Positions 49,177-59,164 of a stretch of 64,000 nt of DNA are shown here, piece by piece. The notes under the pieces were generated by a model. The model was not told where the DNA came from and searched no databases. It was given only the letters and a program-made list of their open reading frames with translations. The translations under genes and the position numbers were made by a program. The stretch is from an uncultured Thiodictyon sp. GTDB taxonomy: Bacteria > Pseudomonadota > Gammaproteobacteria > Chromatiales > Chromatiaceae. The stretch covers positions 62,001 to 126,000 of the forward strand of contig NZ_CAJAXH010000017.1 of the NCBI RefSeq assembly GCF_903946935.1, given 5' to 3'. How positions within the stretch are numbered: the stretch's first letter is position 1; each line of letters opens with the position of its first letter.

Positions 49177-49968
49177 TCAATTTGCCGGTGCCTGCACCGG
49201 CGGGGCGACCGGGGTGGCCGGCGCCACGACCTCAACCGGTTTATCCGCTGCGGGCGGACTGACCACGGCAACCGGCTTCGCCTCTTCGACCGCGGCCGCA
49301 GGTTGCGCCGGCTCAACGACCGCTATCGGGGCTGGCGCCAAGGCCGGAACCTCGATCGCCTGCTCCTTGACCGGCACCTTAACCTGCTCAATCACCGGCG
49401 GTACCACCTCCGGCTCGACCACCGCTGGCGTGGCTGGTACAACGACCGCTGGAGCCGCCGGTGCAACTACCGTTGGAGGCGCTGCTACCGCCGCTGGAGC
49501 CATTGGCACCGCGGTCGGAACATCCGCCGACGGCGCCGCAACAGCCAGCGCCCCAGGAACCGCGGGCACATCCGAAACGCCCGACTTAACCACCACTCCG
49601 GGTACGGCCGGCACTCCGGAGGATGATACCGCAGAAGGCGGCTGCGGCGCCACCGGTGCCGGGACCTGCACCTTGGCCGGCGTCTCCACCTTCACCGCCA
49701 TTCCATTGGCGCCATCCATCAACCCGACCGGCTTGCCGCCCTTGGCCGCATAATACGCCATTGCCATGCTGGTGAGGAAGAACAATGCAGCAATAACGCC
49801 GGTCGCGCGGGACAGGAAGGAACCGGAGCCACGCGCGCCGAACACGGTGGCCGAGGCCCCGCTGCCAAACGCCGCACCCGCATCAGCCCCACGCCCATGC
49901 TGAATCAGCACCAGTGCGATCAGCGCGATGGATAAAAAGACTTGGGTGACGGTCAGGATAGTATGCAT
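49177..49968 (-). CDS. secG: Preprotein translocase subunit SecG with long Pro/Ala/Val-rich C-terminal extension
   Basis: MHTILTVTQVFLSIALIALVLIQHGRGADAGAAFGSGASATVFGARGSGSFLSRATGVIAALFFLTSMAMAYYA. Confidence 0.92.
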   Translation of the reverse strand: MHTILTVTQVFLSIALIALVLIQHGRGADAGAAFGSGASATVFGARGSGSFLSRATGVIAALFFLTSMAMAYYAAKGGKPVGLMDGANGMAVKVETPAKVQVPAPVAPQPPSAVSSSGVPAVPGVVVKSGVSDVPAVPGALAVAAPSADVPTAVPMAPAAVAAPPTVVAPAAPAVVVPATPAVVEPEVVPPVIEQVKVPVKEQAIEVPALAPAPIAVVEPAQPAAAVEEAKPVAVVSPPAADKPVEVVAPATPVAPPVQAPAN

Positions 49969-50011
49969 GAAATCATTCGTCCGGTCTCGTCCTTGTGTCG
50001 CTTAAAAGAAC

Positions 50012-50779
50012 CTACGTATTTGCCGCCGCGTCACCGGCCCTAGCAATTGCCAGGAACTCATCGGCGTTCAGGGCGGCCCCGCCGATCAGACCGCCATCGA
50101 TATCCGGCTGGGACAACAGCTCCGGGGCATTACTGCCCTTCATGCTGCCACCGTACAGGATACGGATCTTCTGCGCCACCACCGCATCCTGAGCGGCCAG
50201 GCGGGCACGGATGAAGGCATGAACCTCCTGCGCCTGGGCGGGCGTGGCGGTCTTGCCGGTGCCGATCGCCCACACCGGCTCATAGGCCAACTCCCAGGCA
50301 CCGAACGCAGCGATGCCGCAGAGCGCGATAATGCCGTCGATCTGGGCGGCGATCACGGCCTCCATGTCACCGCGCTCACGCTCTTCCAAGGTCTCACCGA
50401 CGCACAGAATCGGGGTCAGACCCACGGCGACGGCCGCGACCAACTTCTTCGCGATGATGGCCTCGTCCTCGCCGTACAGCGCGCGACGCTCGGAGTGGCC
50501 GATAATCACGTACCGGCAGCCGAAGTCGGCCAGCATCGCCGCAGCGACCTCGCCGGTAAAGGCCCCGAGCGTCTCGGTGGCGCAATTTTGCGCGCCCAAG
50601 CGCACACGGCTGCCTGCCAGGGCCTGCTCGGCCATCTGCAGGAACGGAAACGGCGGGCAGACCGCCATCTCGCTGTGCTGGATCGACCCTGCGCCGCCGA
50701 CGACGCCGGCCAACAGCCGCTCCACGCTGGCCTTGGTTCCGTTCATTTTCCAGTTACCGGCAATCAGTGGCTGGCGCAT
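50012..50779 (-). CDS. tpiA: Triosephosphate isomerase
   Basis: LIAGNWKMNGTK, IIGHSERRALYGE, AYEPVWAIGTGKTATPAQAQEVH, ILYGGSMK. Confidence 0.97.
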   Translation of the reverse strand: MRQPLIAGNWKMNGTKASVERLLAGVVGGAGSIQHSEMAVCPPFPFLQMAEQALAGSRVRLGAQNCATETLGAFTGEVAAAMLADFGCRYVIIGHSERRALYGEDEAIIAKKLVAAVAVGLTPILCVGETLEERERGDMEAVIAAQIDGIIALCGIAAFGAWELAYEPVWAIGTGKTATPAQAQEVHAFIRARLAAQDAVVAQKIRILYGGSMKGSNAPELLSQPDIDGGLIGGAALNADEFLAIARAGDAAANT

Positions 50780-50863
50780 GTGCATCTCCTCAAAATTTGA
50801 GCCCGGCAATTTATCTTGATCAGGCCTGGAAATCAACCGAAAATTTGCCGTAAACTACCCCCC

Positions 50864-51340
50864 ATGAGCAAGTCTAAGAAAAAGTCGGACGGCGGCTCCA
50901 CCATCGCACTCAACCGGAAGGCGGGGCATGACTATCACATCGAGCAGCGGATCGAGGCCGGACTGGTCCTGGAGGGCTGGGAGGTCAAGAGCCTGCGCGC
51001 CGGGCACATCCAGATCAAGGAGTCGTATGTAAAGATCCTCCACGCCGAGGCCTTCCTGATCGGCTCGCACATGACGCCGCTGCCGACGGCCTCGACCCAC
51101 GTCAGCCCGGACCCGACCCGCACCCGCAAGCTCCTGCTCAAGCGGCACGAGATCAACCGCCTGATCGGGGAGACCGAGCGCGCCGGCTACACCCTGGTGC
51201 CGACCGCCATGTACTGGGTACACGGCCGGGCCAAGCTCGAGATCGGCCTCGCCAAGGGCAAAAAGCTCCACGACAAACGTGCCGCCGAGAAGGACAAGGA
51301 CTGGCAGCGCGAGAAGGGACGGCTGTTCAAGGCTGGCTGA
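50864..51340 (+). CDS. smpB: SsrA-binding protein
   Basis: [41 protein letters not shown]-terminal [19 protein letters not shown]. Confidence 0.97.
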   Translation: MSKSKKKSDGGSTIALNRKAGHDYHIEQRIEAGLVLEGWEVKSLRAGHIQIKESYVKILHAEAFLIGSHMTPLPTASTHVSPDPTRTRKLLLKRHEINRLIGETERAGYTLVPTAMYWVHGRAKLEIGLAKGKKLHDKRAAEKDKDWQREKGRLFKAG

Positions 51341-51871
51341 GGGGCTCACGCCAAGGCTTCTTTTGCGCGTCGCCCGTCGCCAGGCGGCCCCCGGGAAAAG
51401 CCAAGGGACTCACGCCAAGGCGCCAAGCCGCCAAGGGGTTTTCGCTCGCCCCCTCCGCCGCGGCGGCGACTGGACTCCGTCATGCCGGCCGGGACGCCGG
51501 CATCCAGGCCAGGGACGGTAAGCCGCGTCGCAGGACGATATACAAGTGTTTGACTGCGCTGGTTCTAATGCGCGCCAGGAGACGCCGCGCCTGGGAGCAG
51601 CGCACCCCAGTGCGGAGCGATCTCGCAATCAATCATGGCCTTGCGTCTTGCGGATAGACTGGCCGCACTGGGATTGGGCAAGTATTCGGCGGAACGGCTT
51701 CCGTTAGCCTGGATGGAGTGCAGCGGAATCCAGGTGTTAACGCCGCAAAAAACTGATTCTTTCGCGACAAAAGACTGTACTGCGGTTGCGATCGGGTTTC
51801 CAGGCAACCGACATCAAGCCGTCAACAGCGCGCCCGCGCGCGGGACCCGCGCGGACGCGTAGAATGCGGCC

Positions 51872-54052
51872 ATGGATGTTTCAAAAATTCTCGATCCCTT
51901 AAACGATGCCCAACGCGAGGCGGTCAGCGCCCCGGCGGGTACCCGTCTGGTGCTGGCCGGGGCCGGCAGCGGCAAGACGCGGGTGCTGGTGCATCGCATC
52001 GCGTGGCTGATCCAGGTGGAGCAGGCGCCGCCCTGGTCCCTGCTGGCAGTCACCTTCACCAACAAGGCGGCGCGCGAGATGCGCACCCGCATCGAAGAGA
52101 TGCTGGACCACCCCGTGGGCGGCATGTGGGTGGGCACCTTCCACGGGCTCACCCACCGCTTTCTGCGCGCCCACTGGCAGGACGCGGGGCTGCCCCAGCA
52201 CTTCCAGATCCTCGACGGCGACGACCAATTCCGGCTGATCCGCCGCGCGCTCAAGACCCTGGAGTTGGACGAGGCCAAGTGGCCGCCGCGTCAGGTCCAG
52301 AGCTTCATCAACAAACAGAAGGACGAGGGGCTGCGCCCGGACCATGTGGACGCCGCCGGCGACCGCTATCGGAGCCAGATGGTCGCCATCTACCGCGAGT
52401 ACGAGGCGGCGCGCCGGCGCGGCGGGTCGCTGGACTTCGCGGACCTGCTGCTGTGCGCACACGAACTGCTGCGCAGCCGCGCGGACCTCCTGCACCACTA
52501 CCGGGAGCGCTTCCACCACATCCTGGTGGACGAGTTCCAGGACACCAACGCCATCCAGTATGCCTGGTTACGGCTCCTGGCCGGCACCAACGACAACCTG
52601 TTCGCGGTGGGCGACGACGACCAGTCGATCTACGGCTGGCGCGGGGCGCGGGTGGAGAACATCCAGTCGCTGGAGCGCGACTTTCCCGGTTGCCAACTGG
52701 TCCGCCTGGAGCAAAATTATCGCTCCACCGGCACCATCCTCAAGGCCGCCAACGCACTGATCGCCCGCAACCCCCACCGGCTCGGCAAGAACCTCTGGAC
52801 CGAGGACGGCGAAGGGGAGCCGATCCGCCGCTATGCCGCCTTCAACGAGGTGGACGAGGCGCGTTTCGTGGTGGAGCGCATCCGCAAATACACTACCGAC
52901 GAGGGCTACCGGCGCGCCGAGTGCGCCATCCTCTACCGCACCACTGCCCAGTCCCGGCTATTTGAAGAGGCCCTGATGAACGCCCAGGTCCCCTTCCGGG
53001 TCTACGGCGGGCTGCGCTTCTTCGAGCGCGCGGAGGTCCGCGACACCCTGGCCTATCTGCGCCTGCTGAATAACCCGGACGACGACGGCGCCTTTGAGCG
53101 GGTCGTCAACACCCCCACCCGCGGCATCGGCGATCGGACCATCGACCTGCTGCGCGAACAGGCGCGCGGGTCCGCGGTCTCGCTGTGGCAGGCGGCGCTG
53201 GATGTCATCAGCGCCGGCACCCTGGGCCCCCGCGGCACCACGGCGCTCGTGCGTTTCGTCGATCTGATTCGGGAATGTAACACCGCCACCCAGGGCCTGG
53301 ACCTGGCCGAGATGGCCACCCATGTCATCGAGGCCGCACAACTCGCGGACTTCTACCGCAAGGCCAAGGACGGTAAGGGCGAGGAGCGGATCGAGAACCT
53401 GGCACAGTTCGCGGAAACCGCCGGTCGCTTCCGTCAGGAGATCGAGGACGAGGAGGCCGACCCCTTGGGCGCCTTCCTGGCCCATGCCGCGCTGGAGGCC
53501 GGCGAGGCCCAGGCCGACGCCTTTACCGATGCCGTCCAGCTCATGACCCTGCACAGCGCCAAGGGACTGGAGTTCCCCAACGTCTTTCTGGTCGGCCTGG
53601 AGGAAGGGCTATTCCCCCACAGCATGTCCGCGGAGGACCCGGCGCGGCTGGAGGAGGAGCGCCGGCTCTGCTATGTCGGCATGACCCGTGCCATGCATCG
53701 ACTCTATGTGACCCACGCCGAGTCCCGGCGGCTCTATGGCAAGACGTCCGACCAAGCACCCTCCCGCTTCCTGCGCGAGGTCCCGCCCGAACTGATGGAG
53801 GAGGTGCGCGCACGCGGGGTCTCCTACCCGGCGGCGGGCGCCCGGGCGTCGGCGCCCTTCGCGACTGGCTCCATGAGTGGCGATGCCGGCGGGTTCCACC
53901 TTGGTCAACGGGTCACGCACCCCAAGTTCGGGGAGGGTGTCGTGTTGAACAGCGAGGGGCACGGACCCCAGGCGCGCATCCAGATCAACTTCAAGGAGGC
54001 GGGCGCCAAGTGGCTGGTGTTGGCGTATGCGAGGTTGGAGTCGGCGGGGTGA
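51872..54052 (+). CDS. uvrD: UvrD/Rep-family DNA helicase (helicase II)
   Basis: LVLAGAGSGKTRVLVHRIAWL, VDEFQDTNAIQY, VGDDDQSIYGWRGA, LMTLHSAKGLEFPNVFLVGLEEGLFPH. Confidence 0.95.
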   Translation: MDVSKILDPLNDAQREAVSAPAGTRLVLAGAGSGKTRVLVHRIAWLIQVEQAPPWSLLAVTFTNKAAREMRTRIEEMLDHPVGGMWVGTFHGLTHRFLRAHWQDAGLPQHFQILDGDDQFRLIRRALKTLELDEAKWPPRQVQSFINKQKDEGLRPDHVDAAGDRYRSQMVAIYREYEAARRRGGSLDFADLLLCAHELLRSRADLLHHYRERFHHILVDEFQDTNAIQYAWLRLLAGTNDNLFAVGDDDQSIYGWRGARVENIQSLERDFPGCQLVRLEQNYRSTGTILKAANALIARNPHRLGKNLWTEDGEGEPIRRYAAFNEVDEARFVVERIRKYTTDEGYRRAECAILYRTTAQSRLFEEALMNAQVPFRVYGGLRFFERAEVRDTLAYLRLLNNPDDDGAFERVVNTPTRGIGDRTIDLLREQARGSAVSLWQAALDVISAGTLGPRGTTALVRFVDLIRECNTATQGLDLAEMATHVIEAAQLADFYRKAKDGKGEERIENLAQFAETAGRFRQEIEDEEADPLGAFLAHAALEAGEAQADAFTDAVQLMTLHSAKGLEFPNVFLVGLEEGLFPHSMSAEDPARLEEERRLCYVGMTRAMHRLYVTHAESRRLYGKTSDQAPSRFLREVPPELMEEVRARGVSYPAAGARASAPFATGSMSGDAGGFHLGQRVTHPKFGEGVVLNSEGHGPQARIQINFKEAGAKWLVLAYARLESAG

Positions 54053-54107
54053 TCGACTCGGACCCGGCTCCACCCTATGTTGCGTACCGACCCCAACGGG
54101 GTCGAAC

Positions 54108-54259
54108 ATACCAGCCCAGGGCAACGCCCTGGGTATGAGGCATATAGGGAGTCCAGCCCTGAAAGGGCGTGACATCAGGCACTGCGCCGTTATGTCACGC
54201 CCTTTCAGGGCTAGGCCGATGACACGATGCTATACCAGTGCGTTGCCCTGGGCTGGTAT
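54108..54259. repeat. ~150-bp imperfect palindromic intergenic element
   Basis: ATACCAGCCCAGGGCAACGC...AGCCCTGAAAGGGCGTGACAT / ATGTCACGCCCTTTCAGGGCT...GCGTTGCCCTGGGCTGGTAT. Confidence 0.8.
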
Positions 54260-54315
54260 ATTGCGCCCCTTCGGGGCTTAAGGGCGCGGGAAGCACGAGA
54301 GAGGCGAAACGCATC

Positions 54316-54837
54316 ATGGAAAAGCAGCACAAGACACTCAGCATGACCCTGCTGATGACTCCGGACATGGCCAATTTCTCGGGCCACGTCCACGGCGGGG
54401 CCACACTGCGCCTACTCGATCAGGCGGCCTATGCCTGTGCCTCGCGCTATTGCAATCATTATGTGGTCACGCTGTCCGTGGATCAGGTCTTCTTTCGTCA
54501 GCCGGTGCGGGTGGGTGAATTGTTGACCTTCCAGGCATCCGTGAACTACACCGGCACTACCTCCATGGAGATCGGGATCCGGGTGACGACCGAGGATATC
54601 ATTCACAAGACCCAGCGCCATGCCATGACCTGCTATTTCACGATGGTCGCGGTCGATGAAGAGGGCCAGCCGGTGCCGGTCCCACCGCTCCAGATCGAGA
54701 CGCCGAATGAACGCCGGCGTTACGAAACCGCGGCCCTGCGGCGCGATTTCCGGCGCGAGATCGAAAGGCGTCACAATGAAATACGCCAGATGCACAAGGC
54801 GGCGGCCAACGCGACCGACGTGCCACCGCAACAATGA
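54316..54837 (+). CDS. Acyl-CoA thioesterase (hotdog fold, BACH-like)
   Basis: MTPDMANFSGHVHGGATLRLLDQAAYACASRYC. Confidence 0.88.
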   Translation: MEKQHKTLSMTLLMTPDMANFSGHVHGGATLRLLDQAAYACASRYCNHYVVTLSVDQVFFRQPVRVGELLTFQASVNYTGTTSMEIGIRVTTEDIIHKTQRHAMTCYFTMVAVDEEGQPVPVPPLQIETPNERRRYETAALRRDFRREIERRHNEIRQMHKAAANATDVPPQQ

Positions 54838-54861
54838 AAACGTCTCCGCGGATAAACGCCC

Positions 54862-55302
54862 ATGCTGACCAACGAACAACGGCTCGACCGCTACCTGTCC
54901 ACCCTCTTCCGCTATGTCGAGAAAGCCGTCCTGCTTCTGGTTGGCGGACTCGCCCTGCTGGCCATCGGGCAACTGGTATCTGCGGTCTTCACCAATCACC
55001 AAGTGCGGCTGGAAGATGTACTGATGATCTTCATCTTCCTCGAAATCATGGCGATGGCGAACATCTATTTCATCCGCCACAGTGTACCCTTTACCTATCC
55101 TATGTTCATCGCCGTGACCGCCCTGTCACGGCTGATCGTGCTGCAAGGTAAGGATATCGACCTGGAGAATCTGCTGTTCGAGGGGGGCGCCATCCTGCTG
55201 GTGAGCCTCGCGATTCTTGTCATCCGCTTCAGTCAACGCTACACCAGCGACGCCACTGAGCACTGCGAGAACGCGCCGGCCAGGGATGACAAGGCGCATT
55301 AG
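54862..55302 (+). CDS. psiE: Phosphate-starvation-inducible PsiE family protein
   Basis: Four hydrophobic segments; EDVLMIFIFLEIMAMANIYF, SRLIVLQG. Confidence 0.75.
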   Translation: MLTNEQRLDRYLSTLFRYVEKAVLLLVGGLALLAIGQLVSAVFTNHQVRLEDVLMIFIFLEIMAMANIYFIRHSVPFTYPMFIAVTALSRLIVLQGKDIDLENLLFEGGAILLVSLAILVIRFSQRYTSDATEHCENAPARDDKAH

Positions 55303-55332
55303 GGCCGCACCCCGGCTCTGATAACCCTAAAA

Positions 55333-55488
55333 CCAGGAATTGCTTACGCCAAGGCGCCAAGCTCGCCAAGAAAATAGGGGCGATCCACTATCCAGATTAC
55401 TCGCCCCGTCACTGGCCCAACGCGGTGATAACGCACTGAAACACTTGGCGAGCTTGGCGCCTTGGCGTGACAATTGCTGTTTCCAGGG
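55333..55488. repeat. Dispersed inverted-repeat element, CGCCAAGGCGCCAAG family, copy 3
   Basis: GGAATTGCTTACGCCAAGGCGCCAAGCTCGCCAAG ... CTTGGCGAGCTTGGCGCCTTGGCGTGACAATTGCTGTTTCC. Confidence 0.8.
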
Positions 55489-55493
55489 CAACT

Positions 55494-55579
55494 GGTACTC
55501 ACGGCACTGGATGCCTGACGGTGCCTGACGACTGACGGTACTCACGGCACTGGATGCCTGACGGTGCCTGACGACTGAC
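55494..55579. repeat. Perfect 2 x 43-bp tandem repeat abutting the pepN stop codon
   Basis: GGTACTCACGGCACTGGATGCCTGACGGTGCCTGACGACTGAC twice in succession. Confidence 0.9.
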
Positions 55580-58237
55580 TCAACTGCCTTCCAACGCCTT
55601 GGACGCCACCTCATAGGCGTCCTTGGACAGGGCCGCCGCGTCCAGTACGCGCGCGAGTTGAGCACGCATCAGTTCCTGGCGACCCTGATCGAAGCGGCGC
55701 CAGCGGATCATCGACTTGAGCAGCCGCGAGGCAATCTGCGGATTCAGCGGATCGAGCTCCAGTACGCGGTCGGCGAGAAAGCGATAACCGGCACCGTCCG
55801 CGGCATGGAAACGCACTGGGTTACCGGTGCAGAAGGCGCCGATGAGGCTGCGCACCCGATTGGGATTGCGCAGCGAAAAGTCCGGGTGGTCCATTAGGTG
55901 AAACACCCGCTCCAGGGTCTCCGCACGGATACTGGTGGCCTGGATGCTGAACCATTTGTCGATGACTAAGGGCTCGGCAGACCAGCGGCGGTAGAACTCA
56001 GCCAGGGCCTCCTCACCCGCGGGGCCGCCGCGATCGACCAGCAGCCGCAGGGCGACCATCACGTCGGTCATGTTGTGGGCAGCGGCAAACTGCTCACGGC
56101 ACCGCTCGAGCGCATCCTCACCCCCGCCCGCCATCAGATACGCCAGGGCCAGGCCCTTCAGCGCCCGACGGCCGGTTCCCGCCGGGGTGAAGGCATAGGG
56201 GCCGGTCTCCGCCTGCGCCGCATAGACAGCCATCAATTCGTCACGCAGATCCTCACCGATGCGACGGCGCAAGAACTCCCGGGCGCGGTGGATGCCGTCC
56301 ACGTCGACCACCGCCATCTGATCCGCCAGATACGACTCACCGGGCAGGATCAAGACCTCGGCGCGCAACGCCGGGGCGCTGTCGGTATCCAGCAGGGCGA
56401 GTCGGCAGGCCCCGCAGAAGGCGTCCGGCACCGTCCTCCCGGGGTCTGCCACCAACCGCAGCAGGACGCGCTGCATCAGGGTCTGGGCGGCGTCCCAGCG
56501 CGCGAAACCGTCCGTGTCCCGGGCCATCAGGAACTCCAGGTCCTGATCGCTATAATCGAAGTGCAACTTGACCGGGGCCGAGAAGCCCCGTAACAGCGAG
56601 GGCACCGGCCGCTCGGTGAGCCCGACGAAGCGAAACTGCTCCACCGCGGCGCGGACCTCCAGCACCCGGGTGCCGGCCGCCGCCCCAGCCTCACACACAT
56701 CGCCCCCCTCATCGCTCAGGCGTAGCGCCATGTCCTGCCCGCCCGCATCCAACAGACCAATGGCCAGCGGCAGATGCAGCGGCCGCTTCTGCGGCTGACC
56801 CGGGGTCGCCGGCGTGAATTGGCGGACGTTCAGCCGATAGCTGCCATCCGCCCCGTCATACTCAGCCTTCACCCACAATTCGGGGGTCCCCGCCTGCTCA
56901 TACCAGCGGCGGAACTGGGTGAGGTCCCGGCCGCTCGCCGCCTCCATACAGGTCACGAAGTCGTCGGTGGTCACCGCGGCGCCGTCATGGCGCGCAAAAT
57001 AGAGGTCGGTGGCCTGCCGGAACAGCGCCGGACCCAGCAGATTGGCCTGCATCCGCACCACCTCGGCGCCCTTTTCGTACACAGTCGAGGTATAGAAGTT
57101 ATTGATCTCGATATAGGTCGTGGGCCGCACCGGGTGGGCCAGCGGCCCCGCGTCCTCAGCAAACTGGTGGGCACGCAGTCCGCGCACGTCATGGATACGC
57201 TTGACGGCAGGCGCACCCATCGCGGCCGAGAATTCCTGGTCGCGGTAGACCGTGAACCCCTCCTTCAGGCTCAACTGAAACCAGTCCCGGCAGGTGATGC
57301 GGTTGCCGGTCCAGTTGTGGAAATACTCGTGTGCAATGACCCCCTCGATCCCGGCAAAGTCCTGATCGGTCGCGGTGTCTGGGCGTGCCAGGACATATTT
57401 GTCGTTGAAGACATTGAGCCCCTTGTTCTCCATGGCCCCCATATTAAAATGGCTGACCGCTACGATCATGTAGAGGTCCAGGTCGTATTCGCGCCCGAAA
57501 CGCTCCTCGTCCCAACGCATGGCCTGCTTGAGCGACGCCATGGCGTGCCCGCACTGGTCCAGATTGTGTGGCTCGACATAGATCCGCAGACCCACGGCAC
57601 GCCCGGAGGCGGTGGTGTAATTGTCCTCGACCAGCCCCAGGTCCCCGGCGATGAGTGCGAACAGATAGCTCGGCTTGGGGAAGGGGTCCTCCCACCGGGC
57701 CTGATGGCGGCCATCCCCCAGGTCCAGCGACTGCACTGGATTGCCGTTGGACAGCAGCACCGGGAAGCGCGCCCGATCCGCCACCAGGGTCACGGCGTAA
57801 CGGGCCATCACGTCCGGCCGGTCGAGAAAATAGGTGATGCGGCGGAAGCCTTCCGCCTCGCACTGGGTACACAACATCCCGCCGGACTGGTAAAGTCCCT
57901 CCAGGGCCGTGTTGCCGGCCGGGTGGATGTGGACCCAGGTCTGGAGCAGGAAGCTGTCCGGCACCCGCAACAGGGTCAGCGACTCGGCATCCAGCCGATA
58001 CTCGCCGGGGGTCAGTGGGTAGCCGTCGATGCTGACCCCGTCCAGTTCCAGTTGCTCCCCGTGCAGGGTCAGACTGCCGTCGCCACGGGTCGCGGCCGGG
58101 TTGCGGCGGACCTGGAGGCTCGCCGCCACCCGGGTGAGGTCCGGGTCCAGGTCGAAGTTGAGATCCACCCGGTCGATCAGGAACTCGGGCGGGCGATAGT
58201 CCTCCAGCCGGATCGGGTGCGGGGCGTCTCGGTACAT
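55580..58237 (-). CDS. pepN: Aminopeptidase N (M1 family)
   Basis: GAMENKGLN, VIAHEYFHNWTGNRITCRDWFQLSLKEGFTVYRDQEF. Confidence 0.96.
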   Translation of the reverse strand: MYRDAPHPIRLEDYRPPEFLIDRVDLNFDLDPDLTRVAASLQVRRNPAATRGDGSLTLHGEQLELDGVSIDGYPLTPGEYRLDAESLTLLRVPDSFLLQTWVHIHPAGNTALEGLYQSGGMLCTQCEAEGFRRITYFLDRPDVMARYAVTLVADRARFPVLLSNGNPVQSLDLGDGRHQARWEDPFPKPSYLFALIAGDLGLVEDNYTTASGRAVGLRIYVEPHNLDQCGHAMASLKQAMRWDEERFGREYDLDLYMIVAVSHFNMGAMENKGLNVFNDKYVLARPDTATDQDFAGIEGVIAHEYFHNWTGNRITCRDWFQLSLKEGFTVYRDQEFSAAMGAPAVKRIHDVRGLRAHQFAEDAGPLAHPVRPTTYIEINNFYTSTVYEKGAEVVRMQANLLGPALFRQATDLYFARHDGAAVTTDDFVTCMEAASGRDLTQFRRWYEQAGTPELWVKAEYDGADGSYRLNVRQFTPATPGQPQKRPLHLPLAIGLLDAGGQDMALRLSDEGGDVCEAGAAAGTRVLEVRAAVEQFRFVGLTERPVPSLLRGFSAPVKLHFDYSDQDLEFLMARDTDGFARWDAAQTLMQRVLLRLVADPGRTVPDAFCGACRLALLDTDSAPALRAEVLILPGESYLADQMAVVDVDGIHRAREFLRRRIGEDLRDELMAVYAAQAETGPYAFTPAGTGRRALKGLALAYLMAGGGEDALERCREQFAAAHNMTDVMVALRLLVDRGGPAGEEALAEFYRRWSAEPLVIDKWFSIQATSIRAETLERVFHLMDHPDFSLRNPNRVRSLIGAFCTGNPVRFHAADGAGYRFLADRVLELDPLNPQIASRLLKSMIRWRRFDQGRQELMRAQLARVLDAAALSKDAYEVASKALEGS

Positions 58238-58366
58238 GCTGCTCTCGGTGGGCGATGGCAGGGAACCCCTGCGGATTGACAATTGTATGCCCATGGCCGC
58301 AACGATGAGCAAGGCCGCGTAACCTTCCATTCTGATCAACAGCGCCCGGACCACCGCCCCGGGAAC

Positions 58367-58483
58367 GGCCATGGCACCTGCACCACCCCACAAGATAAAC
58401 GTGGCGGGCGCCCCCCACCCCGCCCTCCCCCCGAGGGGGGGAGGGAGAATTGGAGCGCGCTCCCGGCGCGACTTTCACGGTAA
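58367..58483. repeat. Dispersed repeat copy B (see 15191-15314)
   Basis: Shared CCCCACCCCGCCCTCCCCC...GGGGGAGGGAGAA.TGGAGCGCGCTCCCGGCGC.ACTTTCACG. Confidence 0.65.
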
Positions 58484-58505
58484 CACCAAGCACCAGAGCA
58501 CGACG

Positions 58506-58760
58506 ATGCCCGAAGTCCAGATCTACACCAAAACACCCTGCAGCTACTGCACCCGCGCCCGCAAGTTACTCCAACGCAAGGGGATCGAGTATACCGAGAT
58601 CCCGGTGGACCACGACCCGGCGCAGCAACAGCAGATGTTCGAGCGCAGCCGTCGCCACACCGTACCCCAGATCTTTATCGGCGACCGGCACGTCGGCGGC
58701 TACTCCGACCTGGCCGAGCTCGACTCGTGCGGCGAACTCGACCCGCTGCTCGGCCGATGA
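58506..58760 (+). CDS. grxC: Glutaredoxin 3
   Basis: YTKTPCSYCTRARKLLQRKGIEYTEI, TVPQIFIGDRHVGGYSDL. Confidence 0.94.
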   Translation: MPEVQIYTKTPCSYCTRARKLLQRKGIEYTEIPVDHDPAQQQQMFERSRRHTVPQIFIGDRHVGGYSDLAELDSCGELDPLLGR

Positions 58761-59164
58761 ACGCTACAGCACCGATCGACGCGATCCGCCTGGACAAGTG
58801 GTTGTGGGCCGCGCGCTTCTTCAAGACCCGCCACCTGGCGGTCGAGGCCATCAACGGCGGCAAGGTACAGGTGAACGGGTGCCGCGCCAAACCGGGCCGG
58901 GAGGTCCGCCCGGGCATGCGCCTCACCATCCACAAGGAGTCGCTCGCCTGGGAGGTGCAGGTGCTGGGGGTGAGCCAGCAACGCCGCCCGGCCGTCGAGG
59001 CGGCGCAACTGTATCTGGAGGACGAATCGAGCCGCACCCGGCGCGAGGAACAACTGCGTCGCCAGCGCGAGGCCGGCCCCCAGGACCATGGCGGCGGACG
59101 GCCCACCAAGCGCGACCGGCGGCAGTTCGAACGCCTCAACCTGGCGCAGGGGAGCGAGCGCTGA
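58757..59164 (+). CDS. hslR: Ribosome-associated heat shock protein Hsp15 (S4 domain)
   Basis: IRLDKWLWAARFFKTRHLAVEAINGGKVQVNG; C-terminal GRPTKRDRRQ. Confidence 0.92.
   Translation: MNATAPIDAIRLDKWLWAARFFKTRHLAVEAINGGKVQVNGCRAKPGREVRPGMRLTIHKESLAWEVQVLGVSQQRRPAVEAAQLYLEDESSRTRREEQLRRQREAGPQDHGGGRPTKRDRRQFERLNLAQGSER

Noticed and set aside
51341-51871. Possible tmRNA (ssrA) next to smpB
   Set aside because: No tmRNA-like ends or tag-peptide reading frame seen; region is repeat-derived
56774-58279. 501-aa plus-strand ORF
   Set aside because: Antisense to pepN
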